Assembly (NCBI GenBank): GCA_964252015.1
Contig: CAXULW010000001.1
Coordinates: 1 to 64,000, forward strand
DNA: 64,000 nt
From: CAXSBR01 sp964252015
GTDB taxonomy: Bacteria; Actinomycetota; Actinomycetes; Mycobacteriales; Jatrophihabitantaceae
Reading direction: 5' to 3'
Shown: in pieces, positions 1-8,787 of the stretch
Layout: every line of letters begins with the position of its first letter
Numbering within the stretch: the first letter of the stretch is position 1
Program-made: the position numbers and the translations under genes
Notes under the pieces: model-generated
The model's input: the letters and a program-made list of their open reading frames with translations, nothing else
What the model was told of the DNA's origin: nothing
Databases searched by the model: none

Positions 1-39
1 GAGGCCCCGGCCCGCAACCCCTCAACGAGGGATCACGTC

Positions 40-720
40 ATACCGTCTGACCCGCTACGGGCCCGACTCGACCGTGTGAGATATCTCCTCGCAGGATGGG
101 CAGGGACCGCCGGCGGATCCCGAGTTTGTCCTGGCACAGCGCCGTGAAACGCGATGCGGTGTAGGTCGAGCACCGGTCGCTGTGGAAGCACGCCGTCATC
201 GTGGGCGCGCGCACCGCGGACCGCGGCGGCGATCGTGATCGCGTCGCGGGCCAGGTCAGCGTTCGGATGCTCAGACGTTGGGCGGGCCGGCAGCTTGCGG
301 GAGAACAGATGAAGGACGGTGGCCATATACAGCTTGCCTTCATCGGTCGGGATCTCGGTCATATCACCGCACCACGTCACGTTCGCCGCCGCCGCGCAGA
401 AGTCGCGGTCGACCAAGTCGGGGAACTTCGGCGCGTTGCTGTCCTGTTTGGTCAGTCCCCGACTGTGCTTGGGTTTGCGGCCCTGAAGACTCTGGCGGGT
501 CATCGAGTCAGCGACGGTGTTCACGCTCACCGTCCAGCGCCTCGAGCAGTCGGCATAGATCCGTGGCGAGGCGTAGCTGCACTCGGAGGCCATGAACATC
601 TTGCCCACCTCGGCGTCCAGTTCGGACCGCCGCCGCTGGCGCGGCGTCGCCGGCCGCTCGAGCACTTGTAGAGCCACGACACGCTGACCCCGAGCGACAT
701 CCGACGGGGCCGAGCAGACT
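40..720 (-). mobile_element. Degraded IS3-family transposase (orfB) relic
   Basis: This is the remains of an IS3-family DDE integrase. On the minus strand one frame reads a typical helix-turn-helix/linker segment (TPRQRR-like, then TVADSMTRQSLQGRKPKHSR) followed by the first catalytic block, WCGDMTEIPTDEGKLY, which carries the first Asp. Near 290 the homology jumps to another frame, where HSDRCSTYTASRFTALC carries the second Asp. Near 680-700 the N-terminal part (SVSWLYK) is again in a different frame. At least two frameshifts therefore break the gene, and the last third with the catalytic Glu is missing or beyond the left edge. No orfA and no terminal inverted repeats were recognised. It is an inactive element at the left border of a relic-rich region. 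Confidence 0.8.
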
Positions 721-1268
721 CGTGGTGCCGTTCGTGCATCGTCGATCGAGGTCGGCCTAGTCCGCAGCAAGTCCGAGGAGGCGGCGGGGCGCCTGGGCGT
801 CTCGGGCGATGTCGCCGCGGATGGCGTGGGCTTTCATCATCGGTCTGTCGCGGAACGCAGACCAGGGGGCGGACATGGATCGAGCGAGCGCTGGTCTGAC
901 CTGCTCGACCGTCTGGACCGTGCGGCGGCGGATCGGCATCGGCTCGATGAAGCGCATGGTGCGGCTCGTCGGGGCCGATGATCCTGCGTTGGTGTTGCGG
1001 TCTCCGCCACATCGCCTACTCCGCGACGACCAGGCGACCAGGAGGTCTTTCGGCTCACGCTAACGCCCGTACGAATCTGTTCGCCCGTCGCCTGATGCTC
1101 GACGACATCCTGGGTCGCGCGCGCACTGACGCGTGGACGCGGTGACCGCTCGGCGGGGCCCGTGCTGGTCGATGTGGGGGGTCTGGACGCGGGTCGCGAC
1201 TCGGCCGACGTCATGCGGCGATCTCGGCCCGAGGTGCTGGCGTCGCTTCGCCGAGCCCAGAGGCCGTT
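721..1268. other. Non-coding or unrecognised stretch upstream of the MFS gene
   Basis: No frame here gives a protein I recognise. The minus strand has long open frames, but they are Arg/Pro-rich and look like G+C-driven noise. The segment lies between the IS3 relic and the transporter operator, and is probably decayed DNA from the insertion. Confidence 0.35.
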
Positions 1269-1285
1269 GTTCTGCTGGACAGAAC
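1269..1285. promoter_or_regulatory. Perfect inverted repeat, probable operator of the MFS gene
   Basis: The sequence is GTTCTG-CTGGA-CAGAAC: two perfect 6-base arms with a 5-base spacer. It lies 29 bases upstream of the ATG chosen for the transporter. Operators of this size are usual for dimeric IclR- or GntR-type regulators of aromatic-acid genes, but no such regulator gene is adjacent, so the binding protein is unknown. Confidence 0.45.
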
Positions 1286-1314
1286 GCCCGGTGACAGCGC
1301 CGGCTCCTGCGAAT

Positions 1315-2634
1315 ATGTTCTGCTCGGCACGGGCCGTGGCGCCGCGTTTACGCAGCGCACCGGTCAGGGATCTCGACCGACAGGACGGCACATTGGCAGA
1401 TCTGACCGCTGCTCGCGACGCCCTGCCGCTGCGTCGCCCGTCCCGCTCCCCAATGGCCATCATCGGTGCGTGCGCGTTCGTCGTGCTTCTCGAGGGTTAC
1501 GACCAGAGCGTTTACGGTGCCGTGCTCCCGGTTCTGGTTAAAGATCCCAGCTGGCACATGACCAAGGTCCAGGCCGGTTACGTGGGCAGTGCCGCGTACG
1601 CCGGCATGATGGTCGGCGCCCTCGGTGCGAGCTGGCTGGCGACCAGGACTTCACGGCGGATGGTGCTGTTGGGCTGCTTATTGGCTTTCGGTGTCTTCGG
1701 CACCGCGTGCTATTGGACGCACAGCCCGATGTCGCTGGGAACGCTCCGGTTCCTGACCGGTCTCGGCCTGGGCGGCGTGCTCCCGGTCACCTCGACGCTG
1801 ACCTTCAGCCGGGTCCCGCCAGGGCGGCGGATGCTGATCTACTCGCTCATGTTCGCGACGATTCCCTTCGGCGGCCTGATCACCGCGCTGGTCGGCAAGT
1901 CGATCATCCCGGAACACGGTCCGATGATCATGTTCTTGCTGCCCGGGCCATTCGTGGTGGTCGCGCTTCTTCTGACGGCCTCGCTGATCCCGACTGGTCC
2001 TGCTGCTCCCGTCACCCGCGACGGCGAGATCGCGACCGAAAGTGTGTTCTCGACCGGTTGGCGAGCCGTGACGACCCTGCTCGTCCTGGCCACCCTGCTC
2101 GGATTGCTGCTCTGGTACGGACTGTTGACCTGGCTGCCTGGCATCATGTCCGAGGCCGGCTACAACCTCGGATCCGCGCTGACCTTCCAGGTCTTGCTGC
2201 TGGCCGGCGGCGTGATCGGATCGGTGCTGATCGCTCCGTGCTACGACCGCTTCAGCGGCCACTACGGGGTGATCGCGGCGATCTACCTGCTCGGCGCGGT
2301 GGCTCTGTTCCTCTGCATCGGCTCACCGGCGAAGGCTCCTCTGTTGGCGCTGATCTTCGTCGCTGGCGCAGTGGCCCAGGGCGGCCTGATCACCCTCAAC
2401 GGCCTGGTCGACCGTACCTATCCCGAAAGCATGCGCTCGACCGCGCTCGGCACGACGCTCGGCTTCGGGCGAATAGGTGCGATCATCGCACCATCTGTCA
2501 TAGGCCATCTGGTCGGTCGCAGCGCGAGCGCCAGCTTCGTGTTCTTTGCAATAGCCGCTGCGCTCGCCTCCCTCCTCGTCGCGGTGGCGGCGCACGCGAT
2601 CCGCCGTCGAGGTCTGGCGCTCACACCCGCGTAG
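1315..2634 (+). CDS. MFS transporter, AAHS-like (aromatic acid:H+ symporter family)
   Basis: An integral membrane permease of about 439 residues with roughly 12 hydrophobic segments. The first transmembrane segment contains the EGYDQSVYGAVLPVL motif; the D in this position is typical of MFS aromatic/organic acid symporters. The loop 2-3 signature is present in weakened form (GALGASWLATRTSRRMVLLG), and a second R-rich loop (CYDRFSGHYG) follows transmembrane segment 8. Family knowledge suggests uptake of a benzoate- or hydroxybenzoate-like anion with protons; the substrate is an inference. The open frame extends upstream to 1162, but the extra N-terminus is non-hydrophobic and would cross the palindrome at 1269-1285, so ATG 1315 is preferred. 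No strong ribosome binding site is visible there, so the start is uncertain. No catabolic enzymes lie next to it. Confidence 0.75.
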   Translation: MFCSARAVAPRLRSAPVRDLDRQDGTLADLTAARDALPLRRPSRSPMAIIGACAFVVLLEGYDQSVYGAVLPVLVKDPSWHMTKVQAGYVGSAAYAGMMVGALGASWLATRTSRRMVLLGCLLAFGVFGTACYWTHSPMSLGTLRFLTGLGLGGVLPVTSTLTFSRVPPGRRMLIYSLMFATIPFGGLITALVGKSIIPEHGPMIMFLLPGPFVVVALLLTASLIPTGPAAPVTRDGEIATESVFSTGWRAVTTLLVLATLLGLLLWYGLLTWLPGIMSEAGYNLGSALTFQVLLLAGGVIGSVLIAPCYDRFSGHYGVIAAIYLLGAVALFLCIGSPAKAPLLALIFVAGAVAQGGLITLNGLVDRTYPESMRSTALGTTLGFGRIGAIIAPSVIGHLVGRSASASFVFFAIAAALASLLVAVAAHAIRRRGLALTPA

Positions 2635-2689
2635 TACGACCGGCGCGATCGATCTGGTGATGAGTGAATAAGCAATTCAGGTCACCGCG

Positions 2690-2905
2690 CTCGACATCGA
2701 TCAGCGCGGGCGCTACGTCTCGGCGCGCGGCGACCCGCGCGATCCTCACCGAGTGTTCCGCTTCGTTGATTTCGTAGAGCGCCCAGCATCCGCCCCGGTG
2801 GGCGGCGTGCATGCCCGTGAACTTGTCAGGGAGGGGGTTTGCCGACTCGATAATCCGCAAGCGGGCCGTACAGGAACTCGATGATCGCTACCGGCGGTCG
2901 TACAG
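2690..2905 (-). pseudogene. RelE/ParE-type toxin relic
   Basis: The minus strand encodes the hallmark C-terminal block of RelE/ParE toxins (DKFTGMHAAHRGGCWALYEI, then VRIARVAARRDVA). The preceding segment, IIEFLYGPLADYRVGKP, matches the middle of the same fold but is in a different frame, separated by a frameshift near 2835. Upstream of that the N-terminus is interrupted by stop codons, and no antitoxin gene was recognised. The toxin is therefore inactive. Order and spacing match RelE closely; the call rests on motif reading. Confidence 0.55.
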
Positions 2906-3241
2906 GTCGGCCTGGCCGGACAACCGGACATGATCGTCACTCCGCTGCATGATTTGTTTCCTCATCGACACCCTCTACGGACTCAAGGATCGTCGGACCG
3001 ACCTTCGCACCGGCATGGAACTCACGCTCGAGTGGCTGGCCGAGATCAGTAAGAGCACGTACTCATCTCCTGATCCGTAGGTTTAGAAGGCTCAAACGCG
3101 AACGCTCGATACGACACTTCGCCGACGAGAAGCTCCAGGATCGCTCGAGTCGGCGGCTGGTCGACCGTGATGGCCCTCGGCGCCTCGCCGATTGATACGG
3201 CACACGTAGCCCCGGCAAGGACTGGGGAGGGACGGGGCGGC
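2906..3241. other. Gene-poor stretch, no recognisable gene
   Basis: Only short open frames are present. One plus-strand run ends at a TAG near 3080 and encodes a fragment that I cannot assign. The segment probably holds debris of the toxin-antitoxin locus. Confidence 0.3.
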
Positions 3242-3273
3242 GGTCACGGCCGGAGCTAATGGCCGCCGTGACC
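3242..3273 (-). terminator. Stem-loop, probable terminator of a lost minus-strand gene
   Basis: A perfect 9-base stem (GGTCACGGC / GCCGTGACC) with a 14-base loop. It sits 8 bases beyond a TGA stop (3282-3284) that closes a short minus-strand coding remnant reading HILGTAETVSGQDTATITVR near 3285-3360. The stem has no U-tract, as is common in actinobacteria. The upstream part of that gene cannot be followed, so the hairpin probably outlived its gene. Confidence 0.4.
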
Positions 3274-3488
3274 CCGGCGGTTCAGCCGGTAGCGATGTAG
3301 CGGACGGTGATGGTCGCGGTGTCCTGGCCGGAGACGGTCTCGGCGGTGCCGAGGATGTGTGTTGGCGAACCCCGGCGAATCAGTCGGTTCCCTTAGTTGT
3401 CGGCCAGGTGCCTCCGAGCTCGCGCCGGGTCGACACGCATAGGGAAACCCCCGATTCACCACGGCTCGCGCCGATCTAGCTTTCGGAC

Positions 3489-3740
3489 ATGGGCAACGAT
3501 GTGTTCGCGGTCGAGCGCTACGACGAGTCCGGCAGCGCGCTGCCGCCGGACCCATTGCCCGAACTGCCGCCGGGCGCGCGGCTGACCTGCGCGCTGCACC
3601 TGCGGGCCGACGACGTGCTGCTGGCCGTCGTCGAGGGCGCGGACGAGCAGGCCGTTCGCGCGGCGTTGAAGCAGGCGGGCTGGCGGTTCGACCGCATCAC
3701 CGCCGGCGCGTGGATAACGCCGCCAGCGGCGGCGAAATGA
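3489..3740 (+). CDS. Small hypothetical protein, coupled to the downstream lipoprotein gene
   Basis: An 83-residue soluble protein with an acidic, Pro-rich N-terminus and an amphipathic C-terminal half (DDVLLAVVEGADEQAVRAAL followed by GWRFDRI). I do not recognise the family. No signal peptide or membrane segment is seen. Its TGA stop overlaps the ATG of the lipoprotein gene (ATGA at 3737-3740), so translational coupling is likely and supports it being a real gene. It is the first of three closely packed plus-strand genes. Confidence 0.6.
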   Translation: MGNDVFAVERYDESGSALPPDPLPELPPGARLTCALHLRADDVLLAVVEGADEQAVRAALKQAGWRFDRITAGAWITPPAAAK

Positions 3741-5329
3741 GGCAATCACCGCTGAGCCGGGGGTTTGCCCGTTCCCCCAAGCTGCTGGCGCCCGTCGTAA
3801 CCGCGGTGTTGCTGCTATCCGCCTGCACCGGCGGTCAGGCGCATCCGTCGTCCTCGCCCGCCGTCAGCACCGGCGGCGGACCCAGAGGTGGCGGACCCGG
3901 AGGTGCCGTCGTCCAACTCAGACCCGCCGCCGCACCCACCGGCGCGCAACTGCACTACGGCACCAGCATCGGGCGTATTCCGGGCGTCACCTACCAGTCC
4001 GATGTGGTCGTGCTCGGCGGCGGGGCGTCGTCGATCCGCTCGGCAGACGGCAGCGGGTACGTGTGGACCGTCGACGGTTCGGCGCCCGGCGCGAGCAAGC
4101 TGCGGGTCGGTTCGATCATGATGGCGACCACCCTCGCGACCGGCCGGGTCCTCGCGATCAAGGATGTCGCCGGTGGGCGGCAGATCGTCCTCGGGCCGGT
4201 CGCGCTGACCGACGTGATCAGAGACGGAACCTTCACGACGACGACGCCGATCGCTATCCAAGACCCGTTGGCGTATACCTTCCCGACCGATCCGACCGCT
4301 CGCCAGATCCCGGACACCGACGCCCAGGACGGAACGCACCCTGTCCGGGCGCAGAGCCTCACCGTGGCCGATCAGAACAAGCCACCCGCACCCCACCTGT
4401 CGCAGATCCCGTCCAGCATCCCGTCCGACCTGCCGTCCGGGGGGTCGGCTAACGGGTCGACCGGCATCAAGCTGCCGCTGCCGACCAGCCAGCCAAGGCC
4501 CATCAAGGAGGGCGATGTCACGCTGACCCCGCGGTGTTGCTCGCCGATGCACGTCCTGGTGGACTACGACGGCGAGAACGGCAGGATGCACGGTGATCTC
4601 GGGCTCGATGTCGGCAAGCCGGAGATCAAGGCGTCGGTGACGATCGGTGGCTCGCACCTGCTCGACGCCTCGGTCAAGCTCTACGACGCGGCAGCGGTCT
4701 TCTTCGACTTCGAGGCGGCGACGCGCAACGTCGACGGCAACAAGCCGCGCACGATCTTCCAGCTGCCGGTCGAGTTCACCATTCCCGTGACGCCGTTCTC
4801 AGTGTCGGTGAGCTTCAACATCAGCATGTCGATCCAGCTCGCCGGTCAGGCCGCGTTGTCCTCGCATGCCAAGTACGCCTTGGACGGCCCTATCGGCGTG
4901 GAGTTCACCGGCGGCCATCTGACGACCGTCACGCCGACCGTCAAGACGGTCCGAAGCGTGTCGGACAGCGCCTTCTCGGCCGGGGTGTCGGTCAACGCCA
5001 TATCGCTGGCCTTCAACGCATCGCTGAGCATCGGCTTCGGCGTGCCCGGCATCCACGTCGGCCCGTTCGTCGGGATCACCGCCTCGCTCGCATTCGACAA
5101 AGACGGCAGCCCGCCGCAGACGACGCTGACGCTCGGCTGCTCGGTCGCGAAAGTCCGGATCACGGGCGTCGTGGGCGTGGGTTACTCGCTCTCCAAACCG
5201 GTCGCGAAGGTGATCAACTTCGCGCTGAGCATCCTCAACCTGAAGGCGATCGAGCCCGCGGCGGGGCCGAGATGGCCGTTCACCATCTGGGATCCGGCGC
5301 AATCCCAACGATGTTTGAAGAGGAAATGA
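3737..5329 (+). CDS. Large hypothetical lipoprotein
   Basis: About 530 residues. The N-terminus is a bacterial lipoprotein signal: basic residues, a hydrophobic stretch and the lipobox LLSAC with the acylated Cys at residue 30, so it should be anchored on the outer face of the cytoplasmic membrane. A Ser/Pro/Gly-rich linker follows. The body has beta-rich segments and a Cys pair (PRCCS); no catalytic motif was recognised. ATG 3737 is chosen over the frame's earlier ATG at 3710 because it overlaps the upstream stop codon and places the signal peptide correctly. Its own stop overlaps a second ATGA (5326-5329) leading into the next lipoprotein gene, so the three genes look like one coupled operon. 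Function unknown. Confidence 0.7.
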   Translation: MRQSPLSRGFARSPKLLAPVVTAVLLLSACTGGQAHPSSSPAVSTGGGPRGGGPGGAVVQLRPAAAPTGAQLHYGTSIGRIPGVTYQSDVVVLGGGASSIRSADGSGYVWTVDGSAPGASKLRVGSIMMATTLATGRVLAIKDVAGGRQIVLGPVALTDVIRDGTFTTTTPIAIQDPLAYTFPTDPTARQIPDTDAQDGTHPVRAQSLTVADQNKPPAPHLSQIPSSIPSDLPSGGSANGSTGIKLPLPTSQPRPIKEGDVTLTPRCCSPMHVLVDYDGENGRMHGDLGLDVGKPEIKASVTIGGSHLLDASVKLYDAAAVFFDFEAATRNVDGNKPRTIFQLPVEFTIPVTPFSVSVSFNISMSIQLAGQAALSSHAKYALDGPIGVEFTGGHLTTVTPTVKTVRSVSDSAFSAGVSVNAISLAFNASLSIGFGVPGIHVGPFVGITASLAFDKDGSPPQTTLTLGCSVAKVRITGVVGVGYSLSKPVAKVINFALSILNLKAIEPAAGPRWPFTIWDPAQSQRCLKRK

Positions 5330-5352
5330 CGTACTCAACAATTGGAGGATCC

Positions 5353-5934
5353 GTGAGCCGCACCAAGCTATCCGTCACCCTCATGCTGGGCTTGACGCTC
5401 GTAATCGCCGGCTGCTCGACGGGGGGCGGGACGGCGACCCGCACCGTCATCGTGACGCGCATCGTTACCGTAACGCCGTCCCAGTCGGTGCCCACGGGTG
5501 ACGCCGAGCTGACCGGCGCAGCGGCGCCGCCGCCGACGTCCACCGCAGCGCTGCCGAACCCGTGCACGCTGCTCCCACTAGCGGACGCGACCAAGCTGGC
5601 CGGCACGAAGCTGCTGGCGCCCACTACCGCCGGCGCTCCCGGGAGGCCCAGCGCCTGCCAGTACGACGGCCCGACGACCGGCCCGGAGGCGCAGGTCGAC
5701 GTGTTCGTCGGCGACGGCGCGAAGCAGCAGCTGCACATCGACCGCGACAACCTGCACCACAAGTTCTTCACGGTCAGGGGCGTCGGCGACCAGTGCCTGC
5801 AGGAGGACGACAACGCCTTCGTCCTGAAGAACGGGCTCTACGCGTCGATCAACCTCGTGCGGTTGAACGATCCCGCGCAGAACAAGGCGCGGTTGACCGC
5901 CGCCGCCCGCACCCTGGCCACCAACATGCCCTGA
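5353..5934 (+). CDS. Lipoprotein, DUF3558-like
   Basis: About 193 residues from GTG 5353, which has TGGAGGA just upstream (5343-5349, short spacing). The lipobox VIAGC puts the acylated Cys at residue 21. A Thr/Val-rich spacer leads to a domain beginning NPCTLLPLADA, with a second Cys in ACQYDG and a third in DQCLQ, resembling the DUF3558 lipoproteins of actinobacteria. An in-frame ATG at 5326 overlaps the preceding stop and could be used instead, but it would add residues in front of the signal peptide. It is the last gene of the three-gene operon and ends just before the convergent LAL regulator. The role of DUF3558 proteins is unknown. Confidence 0.65.
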   Translation: MSRTKLSVTLMLGLTLVIAGCSTGGGTATRTVIVTRIVTVTPSQSVPTGDAELTGAAAPPPTSTAALPNPCTLLPLADATKLAGTKLLAPTTAGAPGRPSACQYDGPTTGPEAQVDVFVGDGAKQQLHIDRDNLHHKFFTVRGVGDQCLQEDDNAFVLKNGLYASINLVRLNDPAQNKARLTAAARTLATNMP

Positions 5935-5969
5935 CTGAGCTTGTCGACCTCGAGCCGGCCGGTCGGCGC

Positions 5970-8753
5970 CTACGTCTGGGCCTGCGCGCGGGCCCGCAGC
6001 GCCGCCGCAAGTTCCACCCGCCGCCCGATCGCGAGCTTGCGGTACGTGCGAGCGAGGTTGGCCTCGACCGTCTTGGGGCTGATGAACAGGGTAGCGGCGA
6101 TCTCCCGGTTCGTGGCACCGGTCGCGGCGAGCTCCGCGACGCGCAGCTCCGAGGACGAGAGCTCGTGCGGCATCCCCATCCGCCCTCCGGTCCGCTCGGC
6201 GTCGGCCCGGGCGCGGGCTGCGAAGGCCACGGCCCCGATCGCGTCGAACTCGGCGGCCGCGGCAAGCAGGGCATTACGCGCGGCACGCTTGCGACGTGCT
6301 CGCCGGTGTGCGAGACCTACGACGACCAGGCAGCGGGCCCGATCGAACGGCACGACGTCTGCCGACGTGGCTTCGCGCGCGGCCACCAGCTCCTCGACGA
6401 GCCGCGCGGTGTCCTGACCCGCCGCGCTTGCCATCAGCACCCGGCAACGGGCGAGTGCGAGCGCCGTCCACGGTCGAGGCAGGCGGTCGTGGCGGCGGGC
6501 GAGGCGGTCGTAGGCGACCTGTGCCGTCACCAGATCGCCGATGCCGACGCAGGCCTCGAGCCAATCCGGTTCGAAGCGCGACGCCAGCGGTTCGGCAAGA
6601 CCGGTGGCGCTCATCGCTGCGTCGAGCTCGGAATAGGCCGCCGCAGCGTCGCCTGCCCGACCGTCGACCAGTGCGACGAACGCGGTGAGCTGCAGGCTGA
6701 TCCGGTGCAGCCACGGGTCTCGTGACACGACGGCCTCGGCCAGCCCGGCTTCGCCCGCCGCCCGGGCCTCGTCCAGCCTGCCGCGCAGCGCGTCGAGCGT
6801 TCCGCCCAGCCAGCGCTCCGCCGCGACACCCGCACCCAGCTGGGCAGCGAGCTCTGCCGCACTGGCGATCCACGCCGCGGCCTGCGCATAGTTGCCGGCC
6901 AGGGTCTCGGCCTCGCCCAGGTGTTCCATCAACTCGTGCTGCAACGGTTCATCACCGGCGCTGACCGCAGCATCGAGCATCGACTGCAGCCGGACCCGGG
7001 CCCGCTCGTGCTGATCCGTGCCCTTCCACCAGATCGCCGGAATCGTCCCCGCCAGCCAGGAGGGGCTACCGTCCTCCATCGTGAGGGCGCGGTCCAGCAC
7101 GTCGACCCTGGGCGGCAGACCGGAGCGCACCTCGTTGAGGAACACCAGCATCAGGACCGAGGCGAGCAGCGCGCGATCGGTGCGGCCGAGGACGCCGGTG
7201 CCGCGGAGGTCTCTATCGGCGGCTGCCGGCGCCTCCTCGAGCAGGGCAAGAGCGGACTCGGCATGTTCGCGCGCCGGCGCCGCGAGGTCGATGAACACCG
7301 CAAGATGGGCATGGATCCGGCCGGCCAGTCGTGACGACGGCGTCGCCGCGGTGAGTGCGCGCTGCGCCGTGGACGCCGCAAGTGGCAAGTCGTCCACGGC
7401 GAACGCGATCTCGGCCCGCAGCAGCAGGGCCTCGGCGAGCAGGTCGCCGTGCAGGCTGCGGGCGATGGCGTCGGCCTGCTCCGCGGCGAGTCGGTAGTTG
7501 CCACAGTCGAACAGGCAGTAGAGCGCACGCAACCGAAGCGTGGTCGCCCTGGTGCCGTCGACGGTGAGTGCGCCGGCCCGCTCGTAGAACTCGGCGGCCA
7601 GATCGGGGGCGCCTCGCGCACGGGCTCGCTCGGCCGCCTCACCGAGTTCGGCCGCGACCTCGTCGCTCGGGTCGGTGGTGCACTGCGCGAGGTGCCGCGC
7701 TCGTTCGTCGCGGTCGGTGCTCGACGCCGCGAGCAGCTCGTGGATACGTCGCCGGACCCCCGCCGGGATGCTGGCCCGGACAGCGCTGGCGTACACCGGG
7801 TGGGCGAACCGAACGTAGGCAGCGTCGTCCACCGTCACCAGGCCGACCTCCTCCACAGCATCGAGAGCGTCCGCGGCGATGCCGAGTGCCGCGAGCTCCG
7901 ACAGGTGCGGCGCCGACAGCAGCGCGGCCAGCCGGGCGGCCCGCACGCTGTCGGGGTGCAGCGTGGCGAGTGATCCATCGACCAGCTCGTGCATCGACGC
8001 GGGAATTGGGAAGTCGCCGCCGGGTCCGGGCATGCGAGGCAACCGCAGCGCGGCGCGGGTGAGTTCGATCGCGAGAAGGGGATTGCCGCCGGACTCCCGC
8101 ACCAGTCTGGCGACGACGGGCCGGCTCAGCGAGACGCCGAAGCGTTCGGCCAGCAGGCTATGCAGCGGACCCACCCCCAAGGGCGTCAGGTTCAACCGCT
8201 CGACGGGAGTGTGGGCGTCCAGTTGCAGAGGGGCACGCGGATCGACCCGGTCGCCGGTTCGCCGAGTGGCCACGACCCGAACCCGCGCGGACGAGCGACG
8301 CAGAGCGAACTGTAGGGCGCGCTCCGTGGGCGGGTCCAGCCACGGAGCATCATCGATCGCCACGAGCAGGCCGGCCGGGCTGCGGTCGGCCGCTGCGTCG
8401 AGCATGGTTCGCACCGCCGAGGCCAGCGCGCGCTCATCCACCTGCACGGAATCGTCGGCCAGCAGCAGCGCTGACCTTGTCGCGCGTTGTTGTGGCGTGG
8501 GCAGGCCGTCCAGATCGTCGGCCAGAGGGTGCAGCAGGTCTGCGAGGGCGGCGAGTGGAAGCGCCGCTTCGGTCTCGGTGGGCGCGCAGCGGACGACGGC
8601 CATCCCCCGCTCTCGTGCGAGGTCGATCAGCGCTTCGAGCAGCGATGTCTTGCCGATGCCGGCCGGTCCTTCGACAAGCACCCGGCCGGTCGTCTCGAGG
8701 GTGGCAAACGCGAGCTCGAGCACGGCGTCGCGCCCGACCAACGTACCGCGCAC
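5970..8753 (-). CDS. LuxR-family transcriptional regulator, LAL type
   Basis: A 927-residue regulator with an N-terminal NTPase module and a C-terminal DNA-binding module. The Walker A motif GPAGIGKT lies at residues 29-36, and a Walker B-like segment (LLVAIDDAPWLD) follows about 110 residues later. The middle is an Ala/Leu-rich helical region typical of TPR-like repeats. The last 65 residues are a LuxR helix-turn-helix (LSSSELRVAELAATGATNRE, then SPKTVEANLARTYRKL). Family members sense a ligand through the helical part and use ATP to switch DNA binding. The start is the GTG at 8753, directly before LVGRDAVLELAF, where homology normally begins. It is convergent with the lipoprotein operon; its targets cannot be read from context. 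Confidence 0.88.
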   Translation of the reverse strand: MRGTLVGRDAVLELAFATLETTGRVLVEGPAGIGKTSLLEALIDLARERGMAVVRCAPTETEAALPLAALADLLHPLADDLDGLPTPQQRATRSALLLADDSVQVDERALASAVRTMLDAAADRSPAGLLVAIDDAPWLDPPTERALQFALRRSSARVRVVATRRTGDRVDPRAPLQLDAHTPVERLNLTPLGVGPLHSLLAERFGVSLSRPVVARLVRESGGNPLLAIELTRAALRLPRMPGPGGDFPIPASMHELVDGSLATLHPDSVRAARLAALLSAPHLSELAALGIAADALDAVEEVGLVTVDDAAYVRFAHPVYASAVRASIPAGVRRRIHELLAASSTDRDERARHLAQCTTDPSDEVAAELGEAAERARARGAPDLAAEFYERAGALTVDGTRATTLRLRALYCLFDCGNYRLAAEQADAIARSLHGDLLAEALLLRAEIAFAVDDLPLAASTAQRALTAATPSSRLAGRIHAHLAVFIDLAAPAREHAESALALLEEAPAAADRDLRGTGVLGRTDRALLASVLMLVFLNEVRSGLPPRVDVLDRALTMEDGSPSWLAGTIPAIWWKGTDQHERARVRLQSMLDAAVSAGDEPLQHELMEHLGEAETLAGNYAQAAAWIASAAELAAQLGAGVAAERWLGGTLDALRGRLDEARAAGEAGLAEAVVSRDPWLHRISLQLTAFVALVDGRAGDAAAAYSELDAAMSATGLAEPLASRFEPDWLEACVGIGDLVTAQVAYDRLARRHDRLPRPWTALALARCRVLMASAAGQDTARLVEELVAAREATSADVVPFDRARCLVVVGLAHRRARRKRAARNALLAAAAEFDAIGAVAFAARARADAERTGGRMGMPHELSSSELRVAELAATGATNREIAATLFISPKTVEANLARTYRKLAIGRRVELAAALRARAQAQT

Positions 8754-8787
8754 ACGCCGTAGTCTCGCACGGCGTGGTTCTACCTGG

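Noticed and set aside
5562..6725. Plus-strand frame spanning the lipoprotein end and the LAL 3' end
   Set aside because: It crosses two convergent real genes and is Arg-rich without any motif.
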